Source: Clitoria ternatea (lineage: Eukaryota; Streptophyta; Magnoliopsida; Fabales; Fabaceae). From it: a stretch of DNA of 64,000 bases. Where the stretch lies: NCBI GenBank assembly GCA_037962975.1, contig CM075674.1:86568501-86632500 (forward strand), read 5' to 3'. The position numbers and the translations under genes are program-made. The notes under the pieces were generated by a model that searched no databases, was not told where the DNA came from, and saw only the letters and a list, made by a program, of their open reading frames with translations. Of this stretch, positions 1 to 11,760 are shown in pieces (the stretch's first letter is position 1; each line of letters opens with the position of its first letter).

Positions 1-1303
1 TGCTGCATCAACATCATCAGAAGTAATATCATCATCGTTTCCCTCATCAGATGAATCATTGGATTCTTTCTCAACTTCATTGTCCAAGCTTTGTACTTTA
101 GAATTGGAAATCGTCCCTCTCGTATTCCTACTATCACCAGAGTCTTCCGCTTGAGCATCGTGAAAATCGAAAAAGTCATCATATTCATCATCAATCTCAT
201 CTGCTGCATTCCTCTTTTCCAGATCAGTGCCATGCGAAATTTTCCCATCATCTTTAGCAGAGTGTCTCAAATTTTTCAATGAAGCCTCATATTCTGCCTC
301 ATACCTTTTCAATTCATGACGCCCAGCTTCATTATACAAGCCAACACCTCTCCGCCTCAAACCTACTTTGGACCTATCCTGAGAGGTCCTCACATTGAGA
401 TCTGCCTTCACAGGATCATCATCTTCAGCATTTTCATCTCCAGAATCCCTATTTGTCTGCTCAATCATATCCTCATCATAATCATCATCCCTTCTTCTAT
501 CATCCCTATCCCAATATCTTGAATCCCGGCCATGTCCCCCGGACCCATGCCCAAAGTCAAGAACTTTCTTCCTCTCTATCCGTGGTACATTTGTAAGAAA
601 ATCAGAATCACTCTTTGAATCATCACTATCATCACCACCGTTACTTATATCTGTAATCACATATTGACTACCTTAAAATTTGAGAAACAAACAATACTTA
701 AAAGGTAATAATAACAACAAAATTAACTTCAATGATGAATCAAACATTTGGTTTGATTGGTATTATCTGGTTAATGCATAATAGATAAACCATTGAACTT
801 GATCCATTAATTTCCCAAATTCAACCAACTGAAAAAACCCAACTCAAAACATTAACCCCAGATAAATCACAGGTACAAAAACCCTTTCAACAACTTCCCC
901 CAGCAACAAGCCAAAAACTTACTTTGAAAAATAGAACACTCACTCACATTCATGCAAAACCCACAATGCTGATTCACAAGAACCTCAAAGAAAGAAACAC
1001 ATTTTGATATATAAAAAAAATATTAACACTTTTTGAAAGCAGAACTTCACCGTCTCTAGAAATGTAAAAGAACACCAGCACAGTGACGACAAGTACGAGG
1101 AAGAGGAAAACAAGGATTGCCACCACCGAGAAGCGCGTGACCCTGTCGGATCGCACCGATCGCCGGAGCCGCGGCTGCTTGTGAGCGGCGCCGCCGCGAA
1201 TCCCGACGGAGACGTGATCGGAGGCGCCGTTGGCGTGGTGCAGATCGTGGGTCCCCACTCTCACCCCAAGCCTCTCCATTCCCGATTGCCTCTGCTGAGC
1301 CAT
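1..1303 (-). CDS. 5' part of a type II membrane protein with acidic stem (glycosyltransferase-like), partial
   Basis: Two exons are visible on the minus strand: 1303-1051 (84 codons plus one base) and 671 to the window edge. The donor GACG|GTGAAG and acceptor TTTTAAG|GT keep the frame open across the join. I chose the ATG at 1303 (MAQQRQSGMERL) because the upstream in-frame ATG at 1339 lies in pyrimidine-rich leader. Residues 58-80 are one uninterrupted hydrophobic segment after a basic stretch (RRSVRSDR), so this is a signal anchor with the N terminus in the cytosol. The second exon encodes a soluble, strongly acidic region with runs such as DDRRRDDDYDEDM and a GLYNEAGRHELKRYE stretch. Short basic tail, one membrane helix and long charged stem fit plant Golgi glycosyltransferase-like proteins. 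From memory it resembles the DUF616 group (EMB2756/MUCI70-like), but the catalytic region lies outside the window, so the family is unproven. Confidence 0.75.
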
Positions 1304-1562
1304 ACCATAACAGTAACACTTTCTCTCTCTAACAAACACGACCTACCAACGAGCTCTTTTTGCTCAAAGATTCAAAATTTGATGTTTTGGTGTGATGGGG
1401 CAGTGTAGATTTCCGGTGGGTTGAAGAAGAGTGTGAAGCAAGCGATGGAAGAAATCAAGAAAATGCTTAATCTTATATTTGTATTTTTTATTTTTTGGGA
1501 AAAAAATGGGTAACCCCAGTTTTCAATTTGATATATATGAACAAGTAAAGATGAGTTAATGC

Positions 1563-1564
<2 letters not shown>

Positions 1565-1606
<42 letters not shown>

Positions 1607-1628
1607 CAGAGAGAGAGAGAGAGAGAGA
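1565..1628. repeat. (GA)n microsatellite upstream of the minus-strand gene
   Basis: A nearly pure GA run broken by two GACAGAGAGACA imperfections. On the minus strand it is a CT-rich tract about 260-325 bp upstream of the chosen ATG. It could be leader or promoter sequence; (GA)n/(CT)n tracts in such positions are known targets of plant BPC/GAGA-binding proteins, which here is only inference. Confidence 0.9.
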
Positions 1629-1639
1629 AAAGTTACCGA

Positions 1640-2817
1640 CGACGGTGTGCCGCCGGGGACATACGCGGAAACGGATTTTTTTTTCTTTCTGAAATTAAAG
1701 GTCAATAAAAAGGGAAAATGATTGGATTCAATTTTTTCTATTTTGTTCTTTTTCTTTTCTGTTTTAACACACGACAGAGAAATATTAGTTTCTTAATTAA
1801 TAATACGGATAATTATTGGGATTGTTTGTTGGGTTCAATTAAAGACCGGTATATCATGCTTTGATCCTGATTTTAGAACATCTCACATGATAAATAATGT
1901 TAATGTTCTTCTTTAACCACAGATTAATTTTTCTTGGTTGTGGAAAGAAATCTACTAATGTACTAGATTTTATACTTATACAGATATGATTATTATTTTT
2001 AACTTTTTGAAAAGGATGCGAAATTCACCACAAATGAAACCGCTTAAGGCAAGCATCATTTTCCTTGGATATATATTTCATCAAAAAAAAGAAAATCCTT
2101 GCATCATGTGCCCTGTAATGTCATTAATTGTTAAAGTTATTTTTGGTGTCAATAGTTAATTTTATAATAAAATGCGTTGTAATATATCTCCTTTGGTTTT
2201 TTTCCTGACGAAATATATTCTTCATATGAAATAATCATAATTATTTACATAGTTATTTTTAGTTTTTACAGATGTTGTATTTTTATTTTAATCCATGTGA
2301 TATATTACTGTATATTTTTAAAACTTAATTACTTAAATTTATACAAAATTAGTGATTCTAATTCTAACTAAATATATTAAATTTATCAAATACTTTTATT
2401 ATTCTTTCAAAATTATCTTCAATGTTGTTAAACAAGAAATATAAATGAACTTTTCATATTTATTAGTGATAAACAATAATAAATATATTATAAATTGATA
2501 ATGTCTTATTAAAAAAACTTGTAAAACTAACCAAATAAACCAATTGAAAGGACAGCATAGAAATGACGAGGCAAATATATGATTAGTTAAGTTTAAATTA
2601 ACAAACTCTTTAAAAAGACAAAAAAAAAAACTTTGAAAACAATTTTATAAAAAAAACAAATAAAGTAATTGAAATGATATTATAGAAACGACCAGAAAAA
2701 ATATATGATTAGTTAAATTTAAATTATAAACTCTTATGAGTAAAAGGGTTCTAGCCTTGTTTTTTTATTGTCATTATTAATGATGAATGAACAAAATTTG
2801 TTGTTTTGTAATATTTA
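1640..2817. other. A/T-rich intergenic DNA
   Basis: No coding signal. It contains a diverged tandem duplication: about 2523-2612 and 2648-2737 share 'atagaaa.gac', 'atatatgattagtta' and 'aaactctt' in the same order. The part nearest the gene (1640-1750) is the likely upstream region of the minus-strand gene. Confidence 0.6.
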
Positions 2818-3110
2818 GGGGGCTAAAAGAAAGAAGGGTTGTCGTTATTTGCGTGACTTTCTTAAGAAATTTACACTAGAGTTGGTTATTCTAATGGAAA
2901 TCCATTGCACGTTTAATCAAATGGTGAGTTTTTAGGCTGTGGAGATTATTAAAGCTATTAGCAAGAATATAGGTTCTTCGGGTTGTTTCTAGTGACACAA
3001 TTTTTTATGCCTGGATGTTTATAATCAAGTTATTATGACCTAAAATTTGTTGAGTCATTTGCCACATCTCATGATATCTATTAGTATCCTTGGTATTAGG
3101 AGAAGGGGGT

Positions 3111-3313
3111 TGTTGTCTTAGAGAATTAGAGAAAGTTTAAAGAATCTAGAGTGAGTAGTGAAACTAAATTTTGTTATTATCTTAAATGAACATATTACAA
3201 TGCATGCATTGTATTTATATAGTGGCAAAAGACTTCTAAGTGAAGCTTACTAAAGTGGGGTTGGTCCATTATACAAGACTGACAATATAAAACTATATTA
3301 TTCTCTTATACCA
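3111..3313 (-). repeat. LTR of the copia element (left copy; 3' LTR in element sense)
   Basis: 203 bp starting TG and ending CA. It shares with 8074-8281 the blocks 'gtttaaagaatctagag', 'gtgaaactaaattttgt', 'atgaacatattacaatgcat' and 'tattattctcttata'. Obvious substitutions and small indels show an old insertion. Confidence 0.8.
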
Positions 3314-3469
3314 CTCACTCTTAACCTTGTAAGTTTATGTAGGGGGAGCAACAATGAGATCTTTAATCTTGAGCTTGGTCTTTAATTCTTAAAACCTTAT
3401 AAGAGATAATGGTTTTGTAAGGGAATTAACCTGTTGATCCAGTATAGTGATATGATAAATCTAAAGTTG

Positions 3470-5870
3470 TTAAGCAAGGACCTTCTTACATAAGAAGAGA
3501 AGATCTAATTCAAGATGCTTTGGTCTGACATGGAGAGTATGATTATCGGAGAGAGCCACTCCATTTTGATTATCATGGAGAATGGAGGGAGTAGGAAGAG
3601 ATAAGCTTAATTCAGTCATGAGTGACTGAATCCAAAGGATCTCTTGAGTAATAAGAGTCATACCACGATTAATGGTGAGAAGCAAAATGTAAGGAAAATG
3701 CTTCAATAATGGATATGGCCACTACTAATTACTTTTCAGACCATTAAGATATTAAATAAGGACCAAGGAAAATGCAAGCCCTTAAGGTAGACCTTTTATC
3801 ATCAAGATCAGTTGCCCAATCAGTATCATAAAAGGTAGAGAGAGTGAGTTGTGAGAAAAAAAGAGCAATAGAGAGATGCAAGTATGGATAAAAATGGGTC
3901 AGGTTAGATCAGGCTTTGAAAGGCCTAAGCTTGACCTACTTCCAATTGTCAAGACTTGAGTTTAGCCTATTAACTCATCATAGGCTTTTTTTTTAAGGTC
4001 TGTCTTGGCTTGTTTGAAGGTTTGACTCGTTTAAAAGCCTATTTAAATAGCTTGTTTACACTTAGGCTTTTAAAAGGTCACAACCACCTAAAAACTTATC
4101 GAACTACATAAGTTGATGGACATATCACTGTAAACGGGCTTATAATTATAAATGGGCCTATTAATATAAATGAACCAAATGCACTTGATTTTAAATTTAA
4201 CAAGACAAATACAACTTCTCATACAAAGCAAAGGTAATTAAATCTAAAATAATCACCATAATTAACCCAAACAATTATAAAATAAAATTTTATATTATAA
4301 AAAAATATTATAACTATAATATTAATTTGTATTATGTAAATATGTAATATATATTTATATTATTTTTATGTTATATATATATATATAAATAATTAGTAGT
4401 TAGGCCAATTAGATGAGCCGGCTTGTTAAGCTTCAAAGGATTTTTAGAAAGCCTATGGCCTGACTCGTTTACTTAAAAGACCTTTTTTAAAAGCCTAGGC
4501 CTAGGTTCACAAAAAGTCTAGGCCTAGCTTTCTAGCCTGACAAACTTAGCCTATATAGGTTTTAATCAGGCCAAACCAAGGGCCCCCGGCGGACGGCCTG
4601 ACCTATTTCTATCCCTAGATGCAAGCCATGATTGTGGGTACCTTTGAGGTATTGTAGTATTCTTTTCACCGTTGTCCAATGAGAACCAAAAGGAGATGAC
4701 ATGAATTGACAAACTTTATTGACTAAGTAGTTGAGTTCTGGCCTTGTGATGGTGAGATATTAAAGTGCACCAACCACTGATCGATACAAGGAAGGATTAG
4801 ATAATAAATCTGAACCAGTTTTGGACAACTTGCTATTGTAAATAATTAAAGAGGATATCGGATTTGCATTAGCCATATTTGTTTTATTTAGAAGGTCCAT
4901 GATGTACTTTGTTTGAGTGAGAAGTAAAGATCCATGAAGAAGATGTTTGACCTCCCCAAGAAATACTTTAGAGGTCCCAACTATTTGAGAGCAAACACTA
5001 AGTGCAAATGATCAACCAGATTCAAAATAAATGGATCAAAATTGTTTATCACTATAATATCGTCCACATAGACTAGTAAATATATCATATGTTGTGTTTG
5101 AAAGATGAATAAATAGGGGGTCACCCTTGTTGTCTTTGAAGCCAAATTGTAACAAAGTATCTCCGTGTCTTTCAAACCAAGCCCTTAGGGCTTTGTTTGA
5201 GCCCAAAAAGAACTTTATGATATTTGCATACCAAGGTCTTGTCATATGCTTCAAACCCCAGTGGTTATGTCGTATAAGCTTCCTTGGTAAGTAAGTCATT
5301 AAGGAACGAATCATTTACATCTAGTTATTTGAAATTCCATCCATGAGTTAGACCAAGAGTGAAAATTATTCTAATAACGACAATTTTTACCACTAATATG
5401 GCCTTGTACTTATTAATAGACCCACCAGGATTTTCCTTTACTCAGAACACTCATTTGCAGCCTATAAGGGACCTATTTAAAGGTAAAGATACCAGAGACC
5501 AAATCTATTTTGTTGTAATGTAGTAAATTCATCTTGCATGACAACAAGCCATTGAGGAGAAGCATGGGCCTATTTAGTGTTCATGGGTTTAGTGTGGATA
5601 AGTAAAATTAAGGGATAAAGTCTAGGTTGCATAATGCCATTTTTGGAGCGTGTTACCATAGGATGAGCATTCATGGTTTGTGTATTGGGTGGTGGGTCAG
5701 GGATGGATGGTGAGAAGGTTGAGAAGGAAGATAAGGATATGGTAAAGGGTGAGGTCGAGGGGGAAGACTAGAAGGTAAGAGAAGAATGAGGTGAAGTATG
5801 TAGAATAAGTGAAATATGTGTGTGTTAAGAAAAAGTCCGATAAAAAATATAAGTTTCAAGTCCTGTTGGA
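3470..5870 (-). pseudogene. pol: copia pol remnant (RT and RNase H)
   Basis: Minus-strand fragments include the linker and RT start (about 5870-5480), RT core at 5314-5036 (LRAWFERHGDTLLQFGFK, the usual palm-domain lead-in), YVDDIIV at about 5090-5070, and the RNase H C terminus at 3706-3470. Two overlapping frames at 5175-4981 and 5314-5036 show a frameshift inside RT. The hAT insertion 3883-4617 interrupts the RNase H part. Not translatable as one protein. Confidence 0.8.
3883..4617. mobile_element. Nonautonomous hAT-type element, 735 bp
   Basis: Ends are imperfect inverted repeats: TATGGATAAAAATGGGTCAGG on the left and, read inward from the right, TAGGGATAGAAATAGGTCAGG. An exact 8-bp target duplication GATGCAAG flanks it (3875-3882 and 4618-4625), the size expected for hAT. 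Inside are repeated 'aggcctaagc', 'aagcct' and 'ggcctgac' words and an A/T-rich core with no ORF, so any mobility needed transposase from elsewhere. Confidence 0.85.
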
Positions 5871-7119
5871 CTAGACCTCAGACTTTATAATCCCTGAATT
5901 TGTTTATACCACTCATCAAGCATTTTCGCTAAAAGAATAAAGTCTGAACTGCCCATAACGGTTTCTTTTAAGTGTAAAAGTACTTTCCGGATATGAAGAT
6001 CGAGTTATAAAAACAAAGGGGAGCGTATGTTCTAAAAAGTCTGGTAGAACAATAAAAGTCTAATAGAAGCATCTTGAATAAAGAACTCCTCGTCAACATT
6101 TGAAAGATCTATTTTGGTGATTCTTCAGAAAAAATAATCATACCATATTTGCGTGCTTATCATCAAAGAACAAAAAGAACAAGATCAATATGAGTAGCAG
6201 CTGTCAGCGTACCTACCTCTGTGAACTTTGATCACAAGTCAGAAAACTCATCAGGACATCTTTGAAAGCAACTTCTCGCTTAATCAAGGATAAGTTCATG
6301 AAAGGTTTTGTGCATAGAAATGCATGAGAAAATATTCTCGTGAAAATACTAAAATATGACTCAGACCTCTCTTAAGCCAGAAATCAACTCAAGGTCTGAT
6401 CTCAAGAAGCCTATGGCAAAACACCTTCAAAGGATTTCCAACGTCTATATCTTTATTCAAGAAGGAATAACAGTTATATCTTTCAAGTCACTATAAATAC
6501 TAAGAAAGTTTGAACATTCAATATAGAGAAACATTTGAGAAGAAAGCTCATCAAGTCATCATTCAATCTTAGTTCAATTTCTTGTAAAAAGACAAAGACC
6601 CTCACTACTCTCTAGCTCTGCTCCCAACAGACTCAGGTCTTGTGTCAAAGATACTTAGTGTTCGATCTCAAAATCTGTCTGTCATTTTTGTACACTAAGT
6701 TCCTAAAGCTTTTTCATTCTTACTATTTGTATAAGTCTGGTAAAGTTACCAGGATTAGTTTGTGTATTGGGAAACACTTTGGCCTGAAGAGGCTTTCGAA
6801 AGAATACTTGGGTTAAGTCAAGAATGGCTTGTTGAAAGAATACTTGGGTTGAGCCAGAAGTGGCTTATTGAAAGAATACTTGGAGCACGAGTTTGGTGCG
6901 GATATTGTAAAAGAGATGTTACAATAGTGGAAATCCTTCAAGTTGGAAGGGACTGGACATAGCTTTTGTGTTGGAAGTGAAGCGGTATAAACTCTGTGTG
7001 TTTATTCTCTCCTTCTCTTTATTATTTAATTACTTATATTTGGTTTTTGGTTCAAAATTTACTCAAAAAGAGTCTAAGACTTATTCAACCCCCTTTCTAA
7101 GTCTGACTCTGGACCATCA
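5864..7119 (+). repeat. Solo LTR, Sirevirus type, 1256 bp
   Basis: Starts TGTTGGACTAGACC and ends GACTCTGGACCATCA. It splits the linker of the copia pol. The second half matches the LTR at 54728-56251: both carry 'ggcctgaagaggcttt', 'gaatacttggg', 'aatggcttgttgaaa', 'agccagaagtggct', 'gttggaagtgag' and 'aagacttattcaacccc'. Within it the phrase 'gaaagaatacttggg..aagtggctt' is repeated three times (about 6795-6880). No internal coding region is attached. The flanking five bases (AGTCC, GTGTG) do not match, so the target duplication is lost. Confidence 0.75.
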
Positions 7120-8073
7120 GTGTGGTTGGTAATGAATATGGAGTGGTCCTATTTGTAAGGACTTGAAGGGTGAAGTAGAAAAAGATTGAACAAAAGGGAC
7201 AAAGGTGGAAACAAGATTGGATTCAGAGGACTTTAAAGGGGGTAGAAGTAAATCATTGTAAGGAAATCTATTTTCATTAAAGACAACATCTTTGAGATAT
7301 ACAACCTCACTTCAGAGGACAAACATCTATGACCTTTGTGAGAAGTATAGTATCATAGGAAAATATATTCTTAGGATTTGTAGTTGAATTCATTAGGATT
7401 GTAAGGCCTAAGGAAGAGGAAATAAGCATACCTAAAGACCTTAAGGAAGCCATAATTAGGGACCTATTTGAAGACTACTTGAAAGGGAACTTCAAATTGA
7501 AGAGAGGATGTTGCAAGTCTACTTATAAGGTAAACAACAATGAGAAAAAGAATAATCCTGATATTTTATAGGCAGATTAGCTTGGGCTAACAATGTGAGA
7601 CCTAAATCAACTATTTGTCAATGTTTTCTTTCAACTAGACTATTTTGATGATATGTGTAGGGGGTATATGACATGATGGATAATGTCACATTCAATGAGA
7701 ATCAGACTTAAAATGGATGATTGCAACCACAATATGAGCAATTGGTCTTGTTGCTCATAAATCTCATAATCTCTTTTGATGCAATTTGCCACAAGATATT
7801 TGTTTGAAAGAAACTTAAATGGAATTTAAGGATTTAGGAGGAACATTTATAGTCGGTGTCCTTTGATAACATGCTCGATTTGTTGTTTCTAGAAGAGGAA
7901 ATTCTTGTCAAAACGTTTCTCTGAAATCGAGTGAGGAAAGGTTATTGGACTAGTCGCTGGAACCATAGAAGAAGATGAATGTGAAGGATAAGTATTGATC
8001 AGATAAGGAACACCATTGGTGTAGGGAAGCAGTAGAGTTTTAGCCATGGCCAAAGGTCACTATATTAATACCA

Positions 8074-8281
8074 TCTTAGAGAATCAAAAAAGGTTTAAAG
8101 AATCTAGAGAGAGAAAAGATAAAATGTTAAAGTGAAACTAAATTTTGTATTAGTTTGAATGAACATATTACAATGCATGCACTGTATTAATATAGTGGTA
8201 AAAGGCTTTTAAGAGAAACTTATTAAAGTGAGTTGCCCACTACATAATACTTAAAATATAACATCATATTATTCTCTTATA
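8074..8281 (-). repeat. LTR of the copia element (right copy; 5' LTR in element sense)
   Basis: Partner of 3111-3313. On the minus strand it is followed directly by TGGTATTAATAT, a decayed tRNA-Met primer site. The outer CA and the inner CAACA are missing, so the edge is set by similarity. Confidence 0.75.
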
Positions 8282-9119
8282 TGTTGGAATTGTATCAAAG
8301 CTTGGTGATATAATGGATGTTTGTGGTCTAGTTGATCTTGGGTGGATTGGTTTTCATTTTACTTAGATCTGTTAGGTGGATGTGGTGGTTACTCTTTCTA
8401 AAAGGCTTGATAGAGCTTTAGTTGATATCAGTCAACTCTATGCCTTTCTTAAAGCTTTCTTAGAGGTAGTTAAGTAAGTGTATTTTGATCATCTCATGGC
8501 TATTCTTCATTGTTTTTCACCTATTTCTTAAGTGAAACTCATTTGTTTAGATTCCAAGTGGCTTGGGTCAGCATAATGCTTATAAGAGGATTGTGTGTAA
8601 TGCTTGGAGGCAAGCATGATGGGTATCATAGTTCTTACAAAAAGTTAAGGAGGACTCTTTAGAATTCAATAAGATTGTGTTTGGATATATATTTGTAAGG
8701 AAGAAACATTTAGAAATGAGGATTATTGAGGTGCAAAAGCAAATTGAGATTTATAGATCCAATGATTCAATGCAATTTAAATCCTGACTTCAAAAAAATA
8801 TATCATGAAATTTTAAGAGTGAAGGAAGTGTTCTTGTTCTAGAAATTATAGGAAAAATAGGTTCATTTTAGGGATCAAAATACTGAGTTTTTTATGCACA
8901 AACCTATATTAGGAGGAAGTGTAACGAGATTCATAGGCTCCATGTAAGGGGGTGTAGTGTATTGATCAAGATATTTAGAAGCAAGAAGCTCAGTTTTATT
9001 TTTAGGATCTTTTTAAACAGTGAACATTGCTAATAATGTTATTTAAGAGTGATGTCTTTTACTTCCTAAAGGGGTATGCCACTCTTTATCTATTTCTGTT
9101 TCTAGAGAATATATTATAT

Positions 9120-10130
9120 AAGAGGTAATGGCTATGAACTGGATTAAGGTGTCTGGCCCTGAAGGATTTCAACCATATTTTTGTAAAAATATTGGCATAT
9201 AGTTTCTAATGATATTTAGCATTTGGTAAAGGATATATTTGTATAAGGGTTTATGGATAGATCTATTATGGATAGAAAATCCTAGTGATTTAAAAACTTT
9301 CTGGTCAATGAGTTTGTGTAATGTGGTTAATAAGATCTTGACTAAAGTGATTATGAACTAGATTCATTTTGTCTTGGATACCATTATTAGTCCCCATCAA
9401 AGTAGTCTAATACCCGGAAAAGGCACTTTGGATAATACCATGATTATTCAAGAACGTCATGCATAGATGAAAGCTAGGGAGGGAGTATGGCCTTTAAGAT
9501 TGATTTAGCGGGGAAATATGACTAAGTAAATTAGAATTATCTTCATGAGACTTTGAGGTTCTTTTGGTTTTTTAGGTAAATTAACTTCTTTGGGTATGTG
9601 GTGTGTGAGATCCCTACATTTATCAATTTTATAAAATGAATAATAGTTGGAAGGCTTTAACCCAAGTGAAGGGTTAAGGCAAGGAGATTTGATATCCCCA
9701 TCTCTTTGTTTTTACATAGAAAGCTTAATTTCTTCTTCTAAGTCACATTGATATTTGTCGACTTAAACTAATTTATTTGTCCAAGATGGAACCTTTTATT
9801 TCATATCTTTTCTTCACGAATGATATTATATCTTTTTGTCAAGTCACAAGAGATCAAATTGTTATTCTTATGAATATTCTTGACACTTTTCATAAAGCGA
9901 CAAGTCTATCAATTAATTTTGATATATCTCATGGAGTGTGTTCAAGTGGAGCCCCTAATCAAAGGCATGACATTCTCATGGGCGTGTCTTCAATTAGGAT
10001 GGTGAATGATCTCAATGGATATCTTGGTTTTCCCTTGGTCAAAAGGGGACTGAATCGTACTATGTTTCGACCTTTATTGGAAAGAATTAAAAATCAGGCT
10101 GCTTCTTGAAAGGCTAAACTATCAAACAAA
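9120..10130 (+). pseudogene. LINE reverse transcriptase remnant
   Basis: Broken reading frames give typical plant L1 RT words in the right order: SGPEGF-like (9155), KILTKVIMN (about 9330), ISPHQSSLIPGKGTLDN (about 9390) and, in an intact 110-codon stretch at 9777-10109, FISYLFFTNDIISFCQ followed by LNGYLGFPLVKRGLNR. The catalytic motif FADD has become FTND. Stops and frame changes separate the segments, so it cannot make a functional polymerase. Confidence 0.8.
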
Positions 10131-11760
10131 GTTGGTTTGTTTTTCTAGACAAGTATATGATCTCTTTTGTGCCTCTTTATCAGATACAAGTACTATGGAT
10201 TCCACAAGCGGTTTGTAATGAAATTTATAGAAGTATTGGAAATTTCATATGAGCTAAGGCTTATGGAGAGAAAGGATTCCATTTAGTCAATTAGAAAAGA
10301 TAAATAAAGCCAATGAGTATGGCAGATTAGGGCTAAGAAGTGCTAAGGATGTGACCGTTGCTTTATTGGGAAAATTGGCCTTATTTTTCTAAGAGAGAAA
10401 GCAAAAAAAAATAAAAATACTAGGTACTAATATTTTTCCAATAGTTCTTTATTTGCTTATGTATAAAAGCCTAATTGTTCATACGTTTGGAGGGGTTTAC
10501 AATGTGCACTCAATATCTTACATGATGGTTGGAAGTTTAATCTAGGTAAGGGGTCTACGTTAATTTGGACTAAGAACTGGGATATGATGGGGTTGTTAGG
10601 AACATTGATTCGTTACATTCATGTGTCTGATACAGAGCTTAATGATCACTCTAGTTAGTGTTTAGGTTACTTAGCCATATTAATGCCTAACTCTACATAT
10701 GAAAGAGTCACCAATCTATAACCTGTTCTCAATAGTGATAAGGGAGACTGGTTTTGGAGTTTGGATTCAGGGGATTGTTACTTAGTTTCATTGGTAGTGA
10801 AATGGTTAAATAACTAACCATTTGGAACGACTTTGAATTATGCATGGAAAAGGATTTGGTGACTTACATGCACGAAAAAAATAAGGTTTCTAATCTAGTT
10901 AGTTTGTAAAGTGGTCTCTATATGAATGAGTTTCATAAGGAAAAAAATCTAAGTAAGTCTCCTATTTGTCTTGGTGTTCAGTTGCGACAAAGTATCCTTT
11001 GCATGAGTTGCATAATTGTTCATCCTCTAGTGAAGTTTAGCAAGAATTGGATGCTCTCTTATAGCATAGGTTTGGTACTACGAAGATAGTATGGGTTAAG
11101 AGGATGGCTATAGGGAAGTTTGGTTCTTGTTTTCTTAAAGGGCTTTAATAGGTTAGGTACGAAGGAATAATTCAATTTTCAATGGATAACATTGGTCTAA
11201 ACATTAGGTGAGTAATATATAAGTCCTGGTGAAAAACTGCTCAGCTATTCAGGGTCTTGCTTATCCGTAAGATTAGAAAGTTTTATAATGACAGTTTTGA
11301 TGCCACCTATAGCGCTTATGGTCAAGTTGAACATTAACAAGAGTTTTGAGGCCGATCGCATGAGATTTAGTGGAATTTGCCCAAATGATAATAGAAGATT
11401 AATGTTTGGCTTTGCTATGGGCTCACATGGGTTGTGTAGCTTGGAAACCAAACTAAGAGCATGCTATAGTGGTAGGTCTTAGTTTAGTATGGTAAAAAAG
11501 TTGCAAGGAAGGTTTGTGAGTGTGATTGCCATGAAGTTGCTTGGTTGGTGAATCACTCTTGTGTGGTTTATTGTGCTACTAAGCTTGGTTGGTAAGCTTT
11601 GAAGTTTCTTGTGCAAGTCATGAAATATGTTTTTGTGCCTGATTTTGTGTGAAGCTAACATTGTGGCAAATAAGTTAACAAAGTAGGGTTTGGTTTTGGA
11701 TAATTATCATTAAGGTGTGGTCTTCTCCTCTTTAAAGACTGTGAGTAAGTTTTTTTAGTT

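Larger units (their letters stand above)
3111..8281 (-). mobile_element. Decayed Ty1/copia retrotransposon, minus strand
   Basis: Bounded by two diverged copies of a short LTR (3111-3313 and 8074-8281). Read on the minus strand the order is LTR, a degenerate primer site TGGTAT next to 8073, gag-like start (MAKTLLLPYTNGVPYL at about 8046), the integrase-RT linker with VTRSKNGIMQPRLYP (about 5660), RT with YVDDII (about 5070) and an RNase H end with HDNQNGVAL and PKHLELD (3480-3580). This order places it in Ty1/copia. It sits inside the LINE and is itself interrupted by a hAT element (3883-4617) and a solo LTR (5864-7119). Stops and frameshifts are frequent. The terminal CA is lost in the right copy, and no target duplication is recognisable. 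Confidence 0.85.
2818..11760 (+). mobile_element. Decayed L1-type LINE, split by a copia insertion
   Basis: Two pieces, 2818-3110 and 8282-11760, read as one plant-strand L1 element once the copia insertion 3111-8281 is set aside. The first piece translates with stops to an L1 endonuclease-like start (GAKRKKGCRYLRDF, ELVILMEIHCTFNQ). The second piece begins with endonuclease end motifs (DIMDVCGLVDLGWIGF) and continues with reverse transcriptase at 9120-10130. The end (11160-11760) has RNase H-like remnants (YSAYGQVEH, CSWVVWLGNQ) in broken frames. No clean poly(A) tail was seen; the 3' limit near 11760 is approximate, followed by T-rich and A-rich sequence. Many frameshifts and stops show an old, dead copy. 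Confidence 0.75.

Noticed and set aside
5859..7124. Target-site duplication around the 1.26-kb solo LTR
   Set aside because: AGTCC and GTGTG do not match at any register near the LTR ends.
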